A program made the translations under genes and the position numbers. Shown here one piece after another: positions 31,622 through 40,586 of a stretch of DNA of 64,000 nt. The notes below the pieces were generated by a model. It did not search any database, had not been told where the DNA came from, and was given only the letters and a program-made list of their open reading frames with translations. Each line of letters opens with the position of its first letter. Within the stretch, counting starts at the first letter, position 1. The DNA comes from Effusibacillus consociatus. Lineage in GTDB: Bacteria; Bacillota; Bacilli; Tumebacillales; Effusibacillaceae. The DNA is taken from contig NZ_JBHSHC010000112.1 in the NCBI RefSeq assembly GCF_042652925.1, forward strand, positions 248,001 to 312,000, written 5' to 3'.

Positions 31622-33280
31622 TTGGCTGGTAAACCGCTTATTGTGCAAAGCGATTTGACACTTCTTTTGGAAGTGAATGATCCGGCGTTCGAAACTGTTC
31701 GGGACAGCATTCTTCCGTTTGCCGAATTGGTAAAAAGTCCTGAGCATGTTCATACATATCGAATCAGTCGAGTGTCTCTCTGGAATGCCTCAACGTCCGG
31801 CATCACAGCCGAGCGGATTCTCACCACTCTGCGCACTTACAGCCGGTATCCGATTCCGATGCATGTACAAACTTTTATCGTGGAGGAAACGGGTAAATAC
31901 GGGCGGTTGATTCTTGAAAAAAGAAGAGGAAAAGTGGTGCTTCGGGGAGACAAGGATCTTTTGCATGAGATCGGTCAATTGCCGGAAATAAAAAGGCTGG
32001 TGCCGAAAACGACAAGCGATGGTTTTGCACTAAAAGAATCATTACGAGGAGAGATAAAGCGAATTCTGATCAAATTCGGGTACCCGGTGAAGGATCTGGC
32101 GGGGTATGTGGGAGGGGGCTCGCTCCCTGTTAAACTGCGTCAAGCAAACCATGACTCACAAGGCATACTGTTGAGATCTTACCAAGAGGAGGCTGTACGG
32201 TCGTTTTTGGCCGGAGGAGATGAGGGGGGATCCGGAGTGATCGTACTGCCTTGCGGTTCCGGAAAAACAGTGGTTGGACTTGCAGTTATGGCCGCTTTAC
32301 AGAGAAACACCCTGATTCTCGCTCCAAATGTGGCGGCAGTCCACCAATGGAAGCGGGAAATTGCTGAAAAGTGTGAAGTTCCTCCAGATTCGGTAGGAGA
32401 ATACACGTCAGATTGCAAAGAAATAAAGCCGATCACAATTACCACCTATCAAATGCTGACCTATACGAAAAACGGCTCATTTCCGCATTTCAAGATTCTC
32501 AATAAGGGGAAGTGGGGACTCATCATCTACGATGAAGTGCACTTGCTGCCTGCACCGGTGTTTCGGCTGACTGCTGACCTCCAGAGCACCCGTCGGCTCG
32601 GACTGACCGCTACGTTAGTGCGGGAGGACGGCGCAGAGACAGAGGTTTTCTCGATGATTGGCCCCAAAAAATATGACGTGCCGTGGAAACAGCTCGAACG
32701 GCAGGGGTGGATTGCCGAAACGGCCTGCTATGAAATTGGTGTGCCATTTGATGGACCGACTCGGGTTCGTTATCTGTCTTCACCCGATCGGCAAAAGTAC
32801 CGTGTGGCTGCTGAAAACCCCATGAAATTGCATGTCATTCGATCCCTCTTGCGGCTGCATGAAAAAGACCGTGTATTAATCATCGGACAATATGTGGAGC
32901 AATTAAAACAGACCGCGAAAGAGTTGAATGCACCTCTGATTACGGGACAAACAAGTTCCCGGAAGAGAGAAGCCTTGTACGCTCAGTTCCGCAACGGAAC
33001 GCTTTCCGTCCTGGTTGTATCGAAAGTGGCAAATATCGCAATTGATCTGCCGGATGCAAATGTCGCGATTCAGATTTCGGGTGCTTTTGGTTCCCGACAG
33101 GAAGAGGCCCAACGGCTGGGGAGGCTGCTGCGGCCAAACTCGGACGGGGGCAGATCAAAATTCTATACGCTTGTCACCAAAGAAACCTGCGAACAGGAAA
33201 GAGCACTTCATCGGCAGTTGTTCCTGATCGAACAGGGGTATGAATATAAACTGATGAATGCGGAAGAAATGCTGCAGTAG
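31622..33280 (+). CDS. XPB/Rad25-type DNA repair helicase
   Basis: 552-aa superfamily 2 helicase of the XPB family, a 3'-5' DNA translocase. Start TTG 31622 after AAGGAGGAG. Order: N-terminal XPB-specific domain (residues about 1-150, including HVHTYRISRVSLWNA), then helicase motifs Ia/I LRSYQEEAV and LPCGSGKT, motif II DEVH, motif III GLTATL with REDG, and the C-terminal lobe with SKVANIAIDLPDANVAI and QRLGRLLRP. This family is common in archaea and actinobacteria and patchy in Bacillota. The next gene encodes its usual partner. Confidence 0.92.
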   Translation: MAGKPLIVQSDLTLLLEVNDPAFETVRDSILPFAELVKSPEHVHTYRISRVSLWNASTSGITAERILTTLRTYSRYPIPMHVQTFIVEETGKYGRLILEKRRGKVVLRGDKDLLHEIGQLPEIKRLVPKTTSDGFALKESLRGEIKRILIKFGYPVKDLAGYVGGGSLPVKLRQANHDSQGILLRSYQEEAVRSFLAGGDEGGSGVIVLPCGSGKTVVGLAVMAALQRNTLILAPNVAAVHQWKREIAEKCEVPPDSVGEYTSDCKEIKPITITTYQMLTYTKNGSFPHFKILNKGKWGLIIYDEVHLLPAPVFRLTADLQSTRRLGLTATLVREDGAETEVFSMIGPKKYDVPWKQLERQGWIAETACYEIGVPFDGPTRVRYLSSPDRQKYRVAAENPMKLHVIRSLLRLHEKDRVLIIGQYVEQLKQTAKELNAPLITGQTSSRKREALYAQFRNGTLSVLVVSKVANIAIDLPDANVAIQISGAFGSRQEEAQRLGRLLRPNSDGGRSKFYTLVTKETCEQERALHRQLFLIEQGYEYKLMNAEEMLQ

Positions 33281-33295
33281 AAGGAGTGTGTAGCG

Positions 33296-34693
33296 GTGAG
33301 ATTAAGCGAATGCTTAAATTCATCTGATATTGATGCACTTAGAAAGATCGCCGAAAGGTATGACTTTGACTGTCACCGCAGTTCCAAAAACTCATTGATG
33401 CAGACAATCATGGCCCATTTCAATAATCGGAAGTTTATCCAAGACAGACTGTTATCGCTGGAAAGCAAAGAGTACAGAGACGCGCTTATGCAGATCGTTA
33501 TGGACAAGCGACAGTGTTTCTCGCGGGAAGATTTGTCTGCGATTGCGAAACGGGCTATCGGGAATCAATCCGGGCAGGAAACTCAGTTGATCACGAATTT
33601 GCTGCGGGACGGTTGGGTCTATCGTTTAGGCAGTCATGGCGGAAAAACGGCCTATTTTGTGCCGGAAGATGTCATGAAAACGATGAAAGAGTTTCTGGCT
33701 GTTCAATTGCAAAGTCAGGTGGAAACGATCAGCGGACCGCCTCTGGTGTATAGGGACGACCAATTTGCTATCGTTCGGGATGCTGTGCAGTTTATTTCGT
33801 TTGTGAAGAATCATGATGTGAAAATAACGCAAAACGGAGTGATCTTTAAGCGACAGCTTCTACAGCTGCTGGACAGTTTTGAAATAAAGGAAGAACCGGT
33901 TACAGGAGGGTGGAGGTTCGGATATGGCCGCCGATTTTTTGATTATCCGGACAGGTTTGCCTTATTTTATGACTGTTTGTACAGTCGCGGAATTATTGAG
34001 GAACAAGAAGCGGGCATTCTTGCAGTAACCGACAAAACGGAGGAGTGGTTAGAAAAACCCGATAAAAACAAACTCCTCGATTTGGTGAACTTTTGGCGGC
34101 TGTTATACAGGCGTCCTATTCCGCGACTATCGTTTGCTCTTAACACCATGGCACGCGCCGTTTGCAAAAAATGGACGCTTGTGGAATCAGTGAATCAATT
34201 GCTGTCACCCTATGTAGGCGACTATTACTATGACAACCAGGTGCAAGTGATGGAAAAGCGCATCTATCAAATGATGGTCAACCTCGGATTGCTTTGTTAC
34301 GGCAAACTGGTCGATGGACGAGCAGTGATGAGGTTATCGGATCTCGGACGCGAACTGTTATTGGAAGAAACGGCGGATGAGGCAAAGGAAACTCTCCTGC
34401 CGGAAACTACGCCGTTGATTATTCAGCCTAATTTTGATCTTCTGCTGCCGGCGGCCGAAGCCGGTCGTCTCGATTGGGAACTGAGCCAGTTTACGGATTT
34501 GATTCGGGCTGACATGATGCGCGTCTATCGGATAACCAAATCGAGTATCTCCCGTGGGTTGCAAAAGGGATGGTCTTATCAACGGATCATTGGTTTTCTG
34601 GATCAACATTCAGGCTCCCTGCTTCCGGTGAATGTGAAACGGATGATTGAGCGGTGGTGTCAGAATGCAAGTGGAATATTGCTGAATCGGTAA
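33296..34693 (+). CDS. Helicase-associated protein (XPB partner)
   Basis: 465 aa, starting at GTG 33296 after GAAGGAGTG, 15 bases after the helicase. The C-terminal third (TTPLIIQPNFDLLLPAAEAG, then YRITKSSISRGLQKGWS and IIGFLDQHSG) matches the helicase-associated Helicase_C_3-type domain found beside bacterial XPB, as in Mycobacterium Rv0862c next to Rv0861c. The N-terminal part is helical with winged-helix-like segments. It has no ATPase motifs. Likely a DNA-binding or targeting subunit; biochemical role unknown. Confidence 0.78.
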   Translation: MRLSECLNSSDIDALRKIAERYDFDCHRSSKNSLMQTIMAHFNNRKFIQDRLLSLESKEYRDALMQIVMDKRQCFSREDLSAIAKRAIGNQSGQETQLITNLLRDGWVYRLGSHGGKTAYFVPEDVMKTMKEFLAVQLQSQVETISGPPLVYRDDQFAIVRDAVQFISFVKNHDVKITQNGVIFKRQLLQLLDSFEIKEEPVTGGWRFGYGRRFFDYPDRFALFYDCLYSRGIIEEQEAGILAVTDKTEEWLEKPDKNKLLDLVNFWRLLYRRPIPRLSFALNTMARAVCKKWTLVESVNQLLSPYVGDYYYDNQVQVMEKRIYQMMVNLGLLCYGKLVDGRAVMRLSDLGRELLLEETADEAKETLLPETTPLIIQPNFDLLLPAAEAGRLDWELSQFTDLIRADMMRVYRITKSSISRGLQKGWSYQRIIGFLDQHSGSLLPVNVKRMIERWCQNASGILLNR

Positions 34694-34707
34694 GAAGCAA
34701 AATTGGG

Positions 34708-34756
34708 AAAGACGAAACAGACCGGACACAGTTCTGGGGTTGTTTCGTCTTTTTCC
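34708..34756 (+). terminator. Terminator after the XPB operon
   Basis: A 12-bp perfect stem (AAAGACGAAACA with TGTTTCGTCTTT) around about 21 bases and a T-rich tail. Confidence 0.8.
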
Positions 34757-35002
34757 TTTTGTTCCCGTCTATTCATAGGGAAAGTCCATCTAGTAGAATA
34801 AAATCATACCGCACAAAAAAATATCGATTTTCGACATAAAGATTGAAAATTCAACAAAATTTTGTACCTGAAAAAAAGGAAAACATCCGTGTCTTGCCGA
34901 ATATAATATTTCAAAGAATCTTCACAATTCGGCGGACAATCTGATAGGATTTTTGGTTGCTGTCTTTTCTCTCAGGTATAAATCGCAAAGGAGGGAACGG
35001 CG
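34757..35002. other. Gene-free AT-rich stretch before ypiB
   Basis: About 245 bases without a convincing frame. It contains a TATAAT at about 34901, but no well-spaced -35 box. A TTCACAA half-site follows at about 34922. The ypiB ribosome-binding site AAAGGAGGG lies at its end. It probably holds the promoter of the ypiB-ypiF unit. Confidence 0.5.
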
Positions 35003-35548
35003 GTGGGTGAAGTTATCAACGGTGCGGAAAAAAAGTATTTTATTAAATGGTTCTTAGAAAAATACGAACTGCAGAACAGGGAAGCTGAGTGGCTTTTGCA
35101 GTATTTGGCCTCGAATGATCACATTCTTGAGAGGGTCCATTTTATTGACAATTTTAAGAACTTGCCAAAGACGATCCTGATGTCAACCAAATGTGTCCAG
35201 ATGACGCCGTTCAAGTTCTACAAAAACAGACGGGTTACCTCTGACGTAGAGAAAGCGTTTCTTGACATTCATAACAATCCTCATGAAGATATTTATATAG
35301 GTCTTTTCTTTAAGGATAGAAGTGTTTCTCCTGAGTATGCAGCCGTTTTGGAGACCAATCCGCAAGAAGACTCAAAGGACGCGGATGCGTTGGTGAGTCT
35401 TCAAGCTGAGATGATTCTGGATCTGGCCGTCAAGAACTATCGTCTTTCCAAGATCTATCAAGAAATCGATCACGCGTTGGATGCGGGTGACAGACAACGG
35501 TTTCAGGAATTGACATCGAAATTGAAAGAGCTGATAGAACTGGGCTAA
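35003..35548 (+). CDS. ypiB: YpiB family (UPF0302) protein
   Basis: 181 aa, GTG start after AAAGGAGGG. Matches the UPF0302 N-terminal domain (KKYFIKWFLEKYELQNREAEWLL, ERVHFIDNF, MSTKCVQMTPFKFYK) and the short C-terminal IDEAL-like helix (LYQEIDHALDAGDRQRFQELT). Cytosolic, function not established. Lies upstream of ypiF and qcrABC, as in B. subtilis, but ypiA is not present. Confidence 0.92.
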   Translation: MGEVINGAEKKYFIKWFLEKYELQNREAEWLLQYLASNDHILERVHFIDNFKNLPKTILMSTKCVQMTPFKFYKNRRVTSDVEKAFLDIHNNPHEDIYIGLFFKDRSVSPEYAAVLETNPQEDSKDADALVSLQAEMILDLAVKNYRLSKIYQEIDHALDAGDRQRFQELTSKLKELIELG

Positions 35549-35564
35549 TCCCGGTTTTTTTTTT
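35539..35564 (+). terminator. Terminator overlapping the ypiB stop
   Basis: ACTGGG (35539-35544) pairs with CCCGGT (35550-35555), with the TAA in the loop, followed by ten T. Confidence 0.75.
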
Positions 35565-35616
35565 TGCAAGGAAACTTTTCTGCTATACTGAAAACAAAAA
35601 ACGGTGGGACATGCCA

Positions 35617-36078
35617 ATGAGATTAGTTGAATTATCAGTAGAGAAATTTGAAGAAATAAGGCCTTACGTGGATACGTTGATTCTTCCCGTTTGCAGCATT
35701 GGCGGGAAGGAGGAAGGAAAATCTTTTGCCGGGGACTTGATCCTGATCCGACAAATTGCCTCTCGAATCGATAATCAACTATCCGGAAGAGTGTTCTTGC
35801 TTCCGGAGGCTGTACATACAAACCTGAGTGGTGAACCTGCGAATATGCCCGAACAGATTTTGGCGGATTACCTTTTTCACCTGCTCCTGCCATTCAAGGA
35901 AATTGGATTTGATAAGGCGGTTCTCCTGCACGCGGCGGGTACACCAGGTCAGCCGCTAGCTGAAGCTTCGTGCAAATTGACACAAGAAGGGTTTAAAGTA
36001 TCGGTGATTCGGGCAAATTTAGAGGAATCTGATCTTGACGATTCGGTTCGACAAATTATACAGCTTTGGAACTCGTAA
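35617..36078 (+). CDS. ypiF: YpiF family (DUF2487) protein
   Basis: 153 aa. Of two in-frame ATG codons, 35617 is better spaced (about seven bases) from GGTGGGA than 35611. The sequence has an alpha/beta creatininase-like feel (VDTLILPVCSIGGKEEGKS, HLLLPFKEIGFDKAVLLHAAG) typical of DUF2487. Function unknown. Conserved position before qcrABC. Confidence 0.88.
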   Translation: MRLVELSVEKFEEIRPYVDTLILPVCSIGGKEEGKSFAGDLILIRQIASRIDNQLSGRVFLLPEAVHTNLSGEPANMPEQILADYLFHLLLPFKEIGFDKAVLLHAAGTPGQPLAEASCKLTQEGFKVSVIRANLEESDLDDSVRQIIQLWNS

Positions 36079-36198
36079 AAATAACATTTTTGTGAACAAA
36101 TACGGTTTATTATGACGGCGTTTTCAAAAATTGGGTATACTTCAAGTAACAATGAGTTAGGGTAGGCAATGCCCTTGGGAAAATTAGCACAAGTTGGC

Positions 36199-36227
36199 TT
36201 GACACGCTATAGGGCAGGCTGTAAGAT
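36199..36227 (+). promoter_or_regulatory. SigA-type promoter of qcrABC
   Basis: Perfect TTGACA (36199-36204), 17-nt spacer and TAAGAT (36222-36227), 85 nt before qcrA. Confidence 0.7.
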
Positions 36228-36311
36228 GGATACGTACATTTCGGGGTGTCGAAACGACTCGAAACTCAAATGATCGATTTTTTTTGTCCAAAGGCAGGGA
36301 GGTTTGCAGGA

Positions 36312-36851
36312 ATGAGTGATGAGAGAAAAGACAAAGACGGCCTTTCCCGCCGCCAATTTTTGACATATGCATTAGGCGGCACAGGTGCATTCATGGCGGC
36401 AGCCATTGGAGCTCCGTTGATTCCATTTACTGCTGACCCGTTGAGAAAAGCGGGAGCGGCAAGTTTTGTCGAGGTCGGCAAAGAATCGGATTTCTCAACC
36501 GATCTTCCCAAGAAGGTTGAATTTGAGGTTGAGAAAAAAGATGGCTGGTATGAATCTAAAGTAAAACTTAGCGCGTGGATTATCAAGAAAGAGAACGGCG
36601 GCTGGCTTGCGATGTCTTCAATCTGTACCCATTTGGGATGTCAGGTGAACGGTTCGACTGATGCTTCCGGAAAGTCCGTGCCTTCCAAAGATGGCGAGTG
36701 GTTCTTCAAATGTCCGTGCCACGACTCTCTGTTTGACAAGTACGGTGTTCCGAAACCGGGCGTACCTGCAACTCGTCCGTTAGATGAGTTCAAGGTGGAT
36801 ATCCGGGACGGGAAAGTATTCCTTGGGCCGAAGAGTCAAAGAAAAGCATAG
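36312..36851 (+). CDS. qcrA: Menaquinol-cytochrome c reductase, Rieske iron-sulfur subunit
   Basis: 179 aa, start ATG 36312 after GGGAGG. The N-terminus carries a twin-Arg-like SRRQFL and one membrane anchor (residues about 18-40). The [2Fe-2S] ligands are C105 and H107 (CTHLGC) and C134 and H137 (CPCH), with C110 and C136 for the disulphide. It takes electrons from menaquinol made by the Mqn/Hep/MenG enzymes of this window. Confidence 0.96.
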   Translation: MSDERKDKDGLSRRQFLTYALGGTGAFMAAAIGAPLIPFTADPLRKAGAASFVEVGKESDFSTDLPKKVEFEVEKKDGWYESKVKLSAWIIKKENGGWLAMSSICTHLGCQVNGSTDASGKSVPSKDGEWFFKCPCHDSLFDKYGVPKPGVPATRPLDEFKVDIRDGKVFLGPKSQRKA

Positions 36852-36871
36852 GAACAGGAGGGGTCTGGTAG

Positions 36872-37543
36872 ATGTTAAAAAAGACATATGATTGGATCGA
36901 TGAACGATTGGGCGTGACCCCGATTTGGCGTGACATTGCAGATCATGAGGTCCCGGCGCACGTCAATCCGGCAAATAAGATGTCCGCATTTATCTATTGT
37001 TTTGGTGGTTTAACGTTCTTAATCATTACTACTCAAATCATTTCCGGGATGTTCCTGGCAATGTACTACGTACCCGATATTATTAACGCTTATAAGTCCG
37101 TGAAGTACATAACGGATGAAGTGATGTTAGGAAATATTGTGCGGGGGATGCACTTCTGGGGTGCGAGTCTGGTCATCATTATGATGTTCTTGCATATGCT
37201 CCGCGTGTTCTTCACCGGTTCTTACAAAGCTCCACGCGAATTGAACTGGGTAGTGGGTGTTCTGATTTTCCTGGTTGTTATGGGCTTCGGTTTTACCGGA
37301 TACCTTCTGCCTTGGGACCAAAAAGCTTACTGGGCAACTGCGGTAGGTGCTCAAATTGCTGAAACCGTCCCCTTCTTGGGACCGTACATCAAAACCCTGC
37401 TGGTTGGGGGACCGGATCTCGGTGCCATTACATTGACAAGATTCTTTGCAATTCATGTGTTTTTCTTGCCTGCAGCCCTCCTCGTCTTATTGGGATTGCA
37501 CTTCTTTATGATCCGAAAGCAAGGGATTTCGGGTCCGCTATAA
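36872..37543 (+). CDS. qcrB: Menaquinol-cytochrome c reductase, cytochrome b6 subunit
   Basis: 223 aa, four transmembrane helices carrying two b hemes. Histidine pairs lie in the second helix (RGMHFWGASLVIIMMFLHMLRVF) and the fourth (TRFFAIHVFFLP with LLGLHFFMIRKQG). GYLLPWDQKAYWA is the Qo-site signature. A short b6-type subunit, with the rest of cytochrome b fused in QcrC, as in B. subtilis. Confidence 0.97.
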   Translation: MLKKTYDWIDERLGVTPIWRDIADHEVPAHVNPANKMSAFIYCFGGLTFLIITTQIISGMFLAMYYVPDIINAYKSVKYITDEVMLGNIVRGMHFWGASLVIIMMFLHMLRVFFTGSYKAPRELNWVVGVLIFLVVMGFGFTGYLLPWDQKAYWATAVGAQIAETVPFLGPYIKTLLVGGPDLGAITLTRFFAIHVFFLPAALLVLLGLHFFMIRKQGISGPL

Positions 37544-37580
37544 GATTTCCCCAGACAAATGAAAAGGAGGATGCTGTTGA

Positions 37581-38330
37581 ATGGCTGGTCATGATAAAGA
37601 ACGAATTCCGGGCGTTCCTCGTTACCGTCGCCCAAAAGATTTGCCAAATGATGGTACGGAACCGTTTTTTCCTAACTTTTTGTTAAAAGAATGGATCGTA
37701 GGATCGGTTGTGCTTGTTGCTTTTATTGTATGGGTAGTGTTTAACCCTGTTGAATTGTCGTCCGTTGCGGACCCATCCGACACTTCTTTTATCCCTGTGC
37801 CTGACTGGTACTTCCTGTTCCTGTATCAGCTCTTGAAGTATGTTCCTGGGAATTACGTGTGGTTGGGAACCGTGGTGATCCCGGGGATTGCCACGACGCT
37901 CTTGCTCTTGGCTCCCTGGCTGGATCGCCGTAAAACGCGTGCTCCATTCAAGCGTCCAATCGCTACCTGGTCGATGATGATTGCGTTGTTCTTTATGGCT
38001 TGGCTTACATATGAAGCGGAAGCCCAACACGAAGCCGCACTGGCGAAAAACCCGCCGAAGAAAAAAGTGGAACTTCCGAAAGATACCGCTATTGTCGATC
38101 AATCGGATCCGGCAGCGAAAACTTTTGGTCAAACTTGTGCAAGCTGTCACGGAGTCGACTTGAAAGGTCAAGTTGGTCCGGCATTGCTTGGGGTTGGTAA
38201 CAAGTATACTCCGGAGCAAATTCAAGAAATCATCAAAAATGGTAAGCCGCCTGCAATGCCTGCCGGTTTTTTACAGGGTGAAGACGCGAAGAAAGTCGCT
38301 GAATGGCTCTCAAAACAAAAGCAGAAGTAA
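37581..38330 (+). CDS. qcrC: Menaquinol-cytochrome c reductase, cytochrome b/c subunit
   Basis: 249 aa, subunit IV of cytochrome b fused to a cytochrome c. Three membrane helices and the Qo-site PDWY (residues 74-77) precede a C-terminal c domain with the heme motif CASCH (186-190) and Met in AMPAGF. It passes electrons on to a cytochrome c oxidase not in this window. ATG 37581 follows AAAAGGAGG at a somewhat long spacing. Confidence 0.97.
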   Translation: MAGHDKERIPGVPRYRRPKDLPNDGTEPFFPNFLLKEWIVGSVVLVAFIVWVVFNPVELSSVADPSDTSFIPVPDWYFLFLYQLLKYVPGNYVWLGTVVIPGIATTLLLLAPWLDRRKTRAPFKRPIATWSMMIALFFMAWLTYEAEAQHEAALAKNPPKKKVELPKDTAIVDQSDPAAKTFGQTCASCHGVDLKGQVGPALLGVGNKYTPEQIQEIIKNGKPPAMPAGFLQGEDAKKVAEWLSKQKQK

Positions 38331-38334
38331 TGAC

Positions 38335-38360
38335 AAAACTGGCCGATTGGCCAGTTTTCT
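38335..38360 (+). terminator. Terminator after qcrC
   Basis: Perfect 10-bp stem AAAACTGGCC/GGCCAGTTTT with loop GATT. Confidence 0.85.
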
Positions 38361-38407
38361 TGTTTGTGCTAGTATTGTGGGGGCGGTAAATGCGAGGAGG
38401 GACAATA

Positions 38408-39013
38408 TTGTTTGATCTGCAGAAACTGAGATTTTTCTTGGTACAAAGAAGTGTTCTCCGGATCTTGTTCTGGGTGAATCTGTTAGGAACGATTTACGGG
38501 TACTATTGGTATAAAAATCAGCTGTTGGAAAGTCCTTCGGTATTGCTGCCATTTGTTCCGGATTCACCGACAGCATCCTTGTTTTTTACCATTACCGTGT
38601 TGTTGTGGTTGTATGGAAAATCGTCACCGCTTATTGAAATGATGGCTGTCATGACCTCTTTTAAATACGGGGTTTGGTGTGTAGTCGTGCTGGTGATGTA
38701 CGGTATTGATGACGGATCCATTTCACCGGCCAATCTGATGCTGATTTTCTCCCATGCCGGGATGGCTGTTGAAGTCCTGCTCTATAATTTTGCCTACCGA
38801 TTCGGGACTAAACATATTTGGGTGGGAGCTTTATGGTTGGCAGTGAATGATTTTTTTGATTATGTTTTCGGTGTTCATCCTTATCTTCAAGACGACCGGT
38901 TTCTGACACTGGTTGCGTTGTTTACCATAGCCCTCAGCTTGTTCACGATCTTTTTAACTTATTGGCTCAGGAAAGAAGGCGTTGAGGCAGAAAAACACAC
39001 TAGGATTGCCTAG
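38408..39013 (+). CDS. ypjA: YpjA family (DUF1405) membrane protein
   Basis: 201 aa, five to six transmembrane helices. A GAGGAGGG motif lies inside the longest frame and points to TTG 38408 rather than the ATG at 38390. Family features: GTIYGYYWYKNQL, MMAVMTSFKYGVWCVVVL and NDFFDYVFGVHPYL. Function unknown; always close to qcrABC in Bacillales. The stop lies in a hairpin shared with the convergent YitT gene. Confidence 0.9.
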   Translation: MFDLQKLRFFLVQRSVLRILFWVNLLGTIYGYYWYKNQLLESPSVLLPFVPDSPTASLFFTITVLLWLYGKSSPLIEMMAVMTSFKYGVWCVVVLVMYGIDDGSISPANLMLIFSHAGMAVEVLLYNFAYRFGTKHIWVGALWLAVNDFFDYVFGVHPYLQDDRFLTLVALFTIALSLFTIFLTYWLRKEGVEAEKHTRIA

Positions 39014-39022
39014 TGTGTTTTT
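38991..39022. terminator. Bidirectional terminator between ypjA and the YitT gene
   Basis: A perfect 14-bp inverted repeat with loop ATTG and an A5/T5 flank on each side, usable in both directions. Both stop codons, TAG at 39011-39013 (plus) and 39012-39010 (minus), lie in the stem and the two genes overlap by four bases. Confidence 0.9.
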
Positions 39023-39858
39023 CTGGTTAAAGGGGAAAAGCCCTCGCCCAGTACATCATGCACGTCTGCAACAACCACGAATGCATATGGATCGATATCA
39101 TGGACGATATGCTGTACTTTTAGTATTTCTTCACGGGATACCACACAATACAGAACATCTTTTTCTTGTCCCGTATAACCGCCCCGTCCTTTCAGAAGAG
39201 TTGTGCCTCGTTCAAGTTTATCCTGAATGGCGTTTGCGATTGCTTGGGTCTGATCGGAGATGATCATTGCCGATTTGCTTGTCGACACCCCTTCAATGAC
39301 CACATCAATTACTCTTGCTGCAATGAATAAGGCTACGAGTGAGTACATCGCAATCATCATTCCTTGCAAAATGGCCACGATGGAAATCACCACAATGTCG
39401 ATGAAAAACAGGGTTTGACCCATCGAATAGCCCCATCTTACATTCGCGATACGGGCGATGATATCGGAACCCCCGGTTGTGGCGCCGAAACGTAAAATCA
39501 GCCCAAGTCCGATTCCGTTGACCACTCCGCCGTAAAGTGCGGCTAACAGTTTGTCGTTAGGTAACGGAGGGGTTATGTTGCCTGGAACCAGCAATGAGAA
39601 TAACGATACGAGAGCCACTCCCGCAAATGTTTTAACTAAAAACCCGCGCCCGAACATTCGATAACCGATATAAAACAACGGGACATTTAAGAGGAGGAAT
39701 GAATAGCCGAATTTTAAGTCGAAGAAATACAGAAGGAGAAGGGAAATTCCAAAGAAACCGCCTTCCGCCAATTGATTTTGAATAATAAAGTTGTTGATTC
39801 CGAATGACAGGATGAAGGCTCCCACTATGATTCCAAGCCAATTTTTCAATTCACGCAT
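39010..39858 (-). CDS. YitT family membrane protein (YpjC-like)
   Basis: 282 aa: five transmembrane helices (DUF161-type; GINNFIIQNQLAEGGFFGISLLL, GLGLILRFGATTGGSDIIAR) followed by a cytosolic DUF2179 domain (AMIISDQTQAIANAIQ, RGTTLLKGRGGYTG, VVSREEILKVQ). ypjC of B. subtilis is a member at an equivalent locus. Substrate unknown. It is 23 bases downstream of the DedA gene on the same strand and probably co-transcribed. Confidence 0.92.
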   Translation of the reverse strand: MRELKNWLGIIVGAFILSFGINNFIIQNQLAEGGFFGISLLLLYFFDLKFGYSFLLLNVPLFYIGYRMFGRGFLVKTFAGVALVSLFSLLVPGNITPPLPNDKLLAALYGGVVNGIGLGLILRFGATTGGSDIIARIANVRWGYSMGQTLFFIDIVVISIVAILQGMMIAMYSLVALFIAARVIDVVIEGVSTSKSAMIISDQTQAIANAIQDKLERGTTLLKGRGGYTGQEKDVLYCVVSREEILKVQHIVHDIDPYAFVVVADVHDVLGEGFSPLTRKTH

Positions 39859-39881
39859 GCTGAATTCCTTTCTCGACGGTG

Positions 39882-40463
39882 TCAGGAAAATTTTTTTTTA
39901 TACCGAAAGAACAAAATAAGTCCAGCACACAGAAGAAGGCCGGCGAGTATCCAAAATCCATACCGGTGAAGAAACACGAACAGTAAAGTCCAATGCTCCC
40001 CCAAGATTCGTCCCAGCGAGATAAAGGTTAATGACCAGATAAAACCGCCGGTATATGCGTACAGAGCGAATGAGGGAATCGGCATGCGGCTTGCACCGGC
40101 TGAAAAAGCGGTCAGATGACGGATTCCGGGAAGAAAATAGCCGATTATCAGAACGAACGCTCCAAACTTGGCGTACCAAGCTTGTACACGCTTCCAGTGC
40201 GACTCCTTGATGCCGAAGCGCTTCCCGTACTTTCGCATCAACGGAAGACCAAAATAACGTCCCAGCGAATAGGAAATGGACATTCCCACAACGGAGCCCA
40301 AGAATGAAACAAGCAGAGCTGTGGAGAAATCCATTTTCCCTTTCGATACGAGAAAACCGACATATGTCATAATCACTTCATCAGGGATCGGAAGCCCCAC
40401 AATCCCCAATACCAGGCTTAAGAACAGGGCGAAATAGCCATAACTCGCGATCAGATTGAACAC
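39882..40463 (-). CDS. DedA family membrane protein
   Basis: 193 aa, DedA/VTT superfamily; members flip undecaprenyl phosphate or phospholipids. Motifs: the re-entrant GLPIPDEVIMTYVGFLV, FLGSVVGMSISYSLGRYFG, and FLPGIRHLTAFSAGASRM. Start taken at GTG 40463; the nearest ribosome-binding site (GAGGAGGG) is about 17 bases away, so the start is uncertain. Given the two UppP genes nearby, a lipid-carrier role is reasonable but unproven. Confidence 0.92.
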   Translation of the reverse strand: MFNLIASYGYFALFLSLVLGIVGLPIPDEVIMTYVGFLVSKGKMDFSTALLVSFLGSVVGMSISYSLGRYFGLPLMRKYGKRFGIKESHWKRVQAWYAKFGAFVLIIGYFLPGIRHLTAFSAGASRMPIPSFALYAYTGGFIWSLTFISLGRILGEHWTLLFVFLHRYGFWILAGLLLCAGLILFFRYKKKFS

Positions 40464-40501
40464 TGTTTGTTCGATTGGCGAGCCCTCCTCTTAAGTCAAT
40501 A

Positions 40502-40526
40502 TAAAAAGAGCACCGGAGACCAGTGC
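40502..40526 (-). terminator. Terminator of the YkvI-like gene
   Basis: On the minus strand GCACTGG and CCGGTGC form a 7-bp stem (one G-T) with loop TCT and a T-rich tail. Confidence 0.75.
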
Positions 40527-40586
40527 AGATGATTCGGTACTAATTTACCACAATTGCATAGCCTTGGACAACAGATACAGTATTCT

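Noticed and set aside
34905..34928. TTCACAA half-site near TATAAT upstream of ypiB as a Rex box
   Set aside because: The opposite half matches TTGTGAA poorly (about four of seven), so I would not claim regulation.
36088..36100. TTTTGTGAACAAA upstream of qcrABC as a Rex or FNR/CRP-type site
   Set aside because: Only one good half and a wrong or missing partner half; too weak beside the palindrome at 30742.
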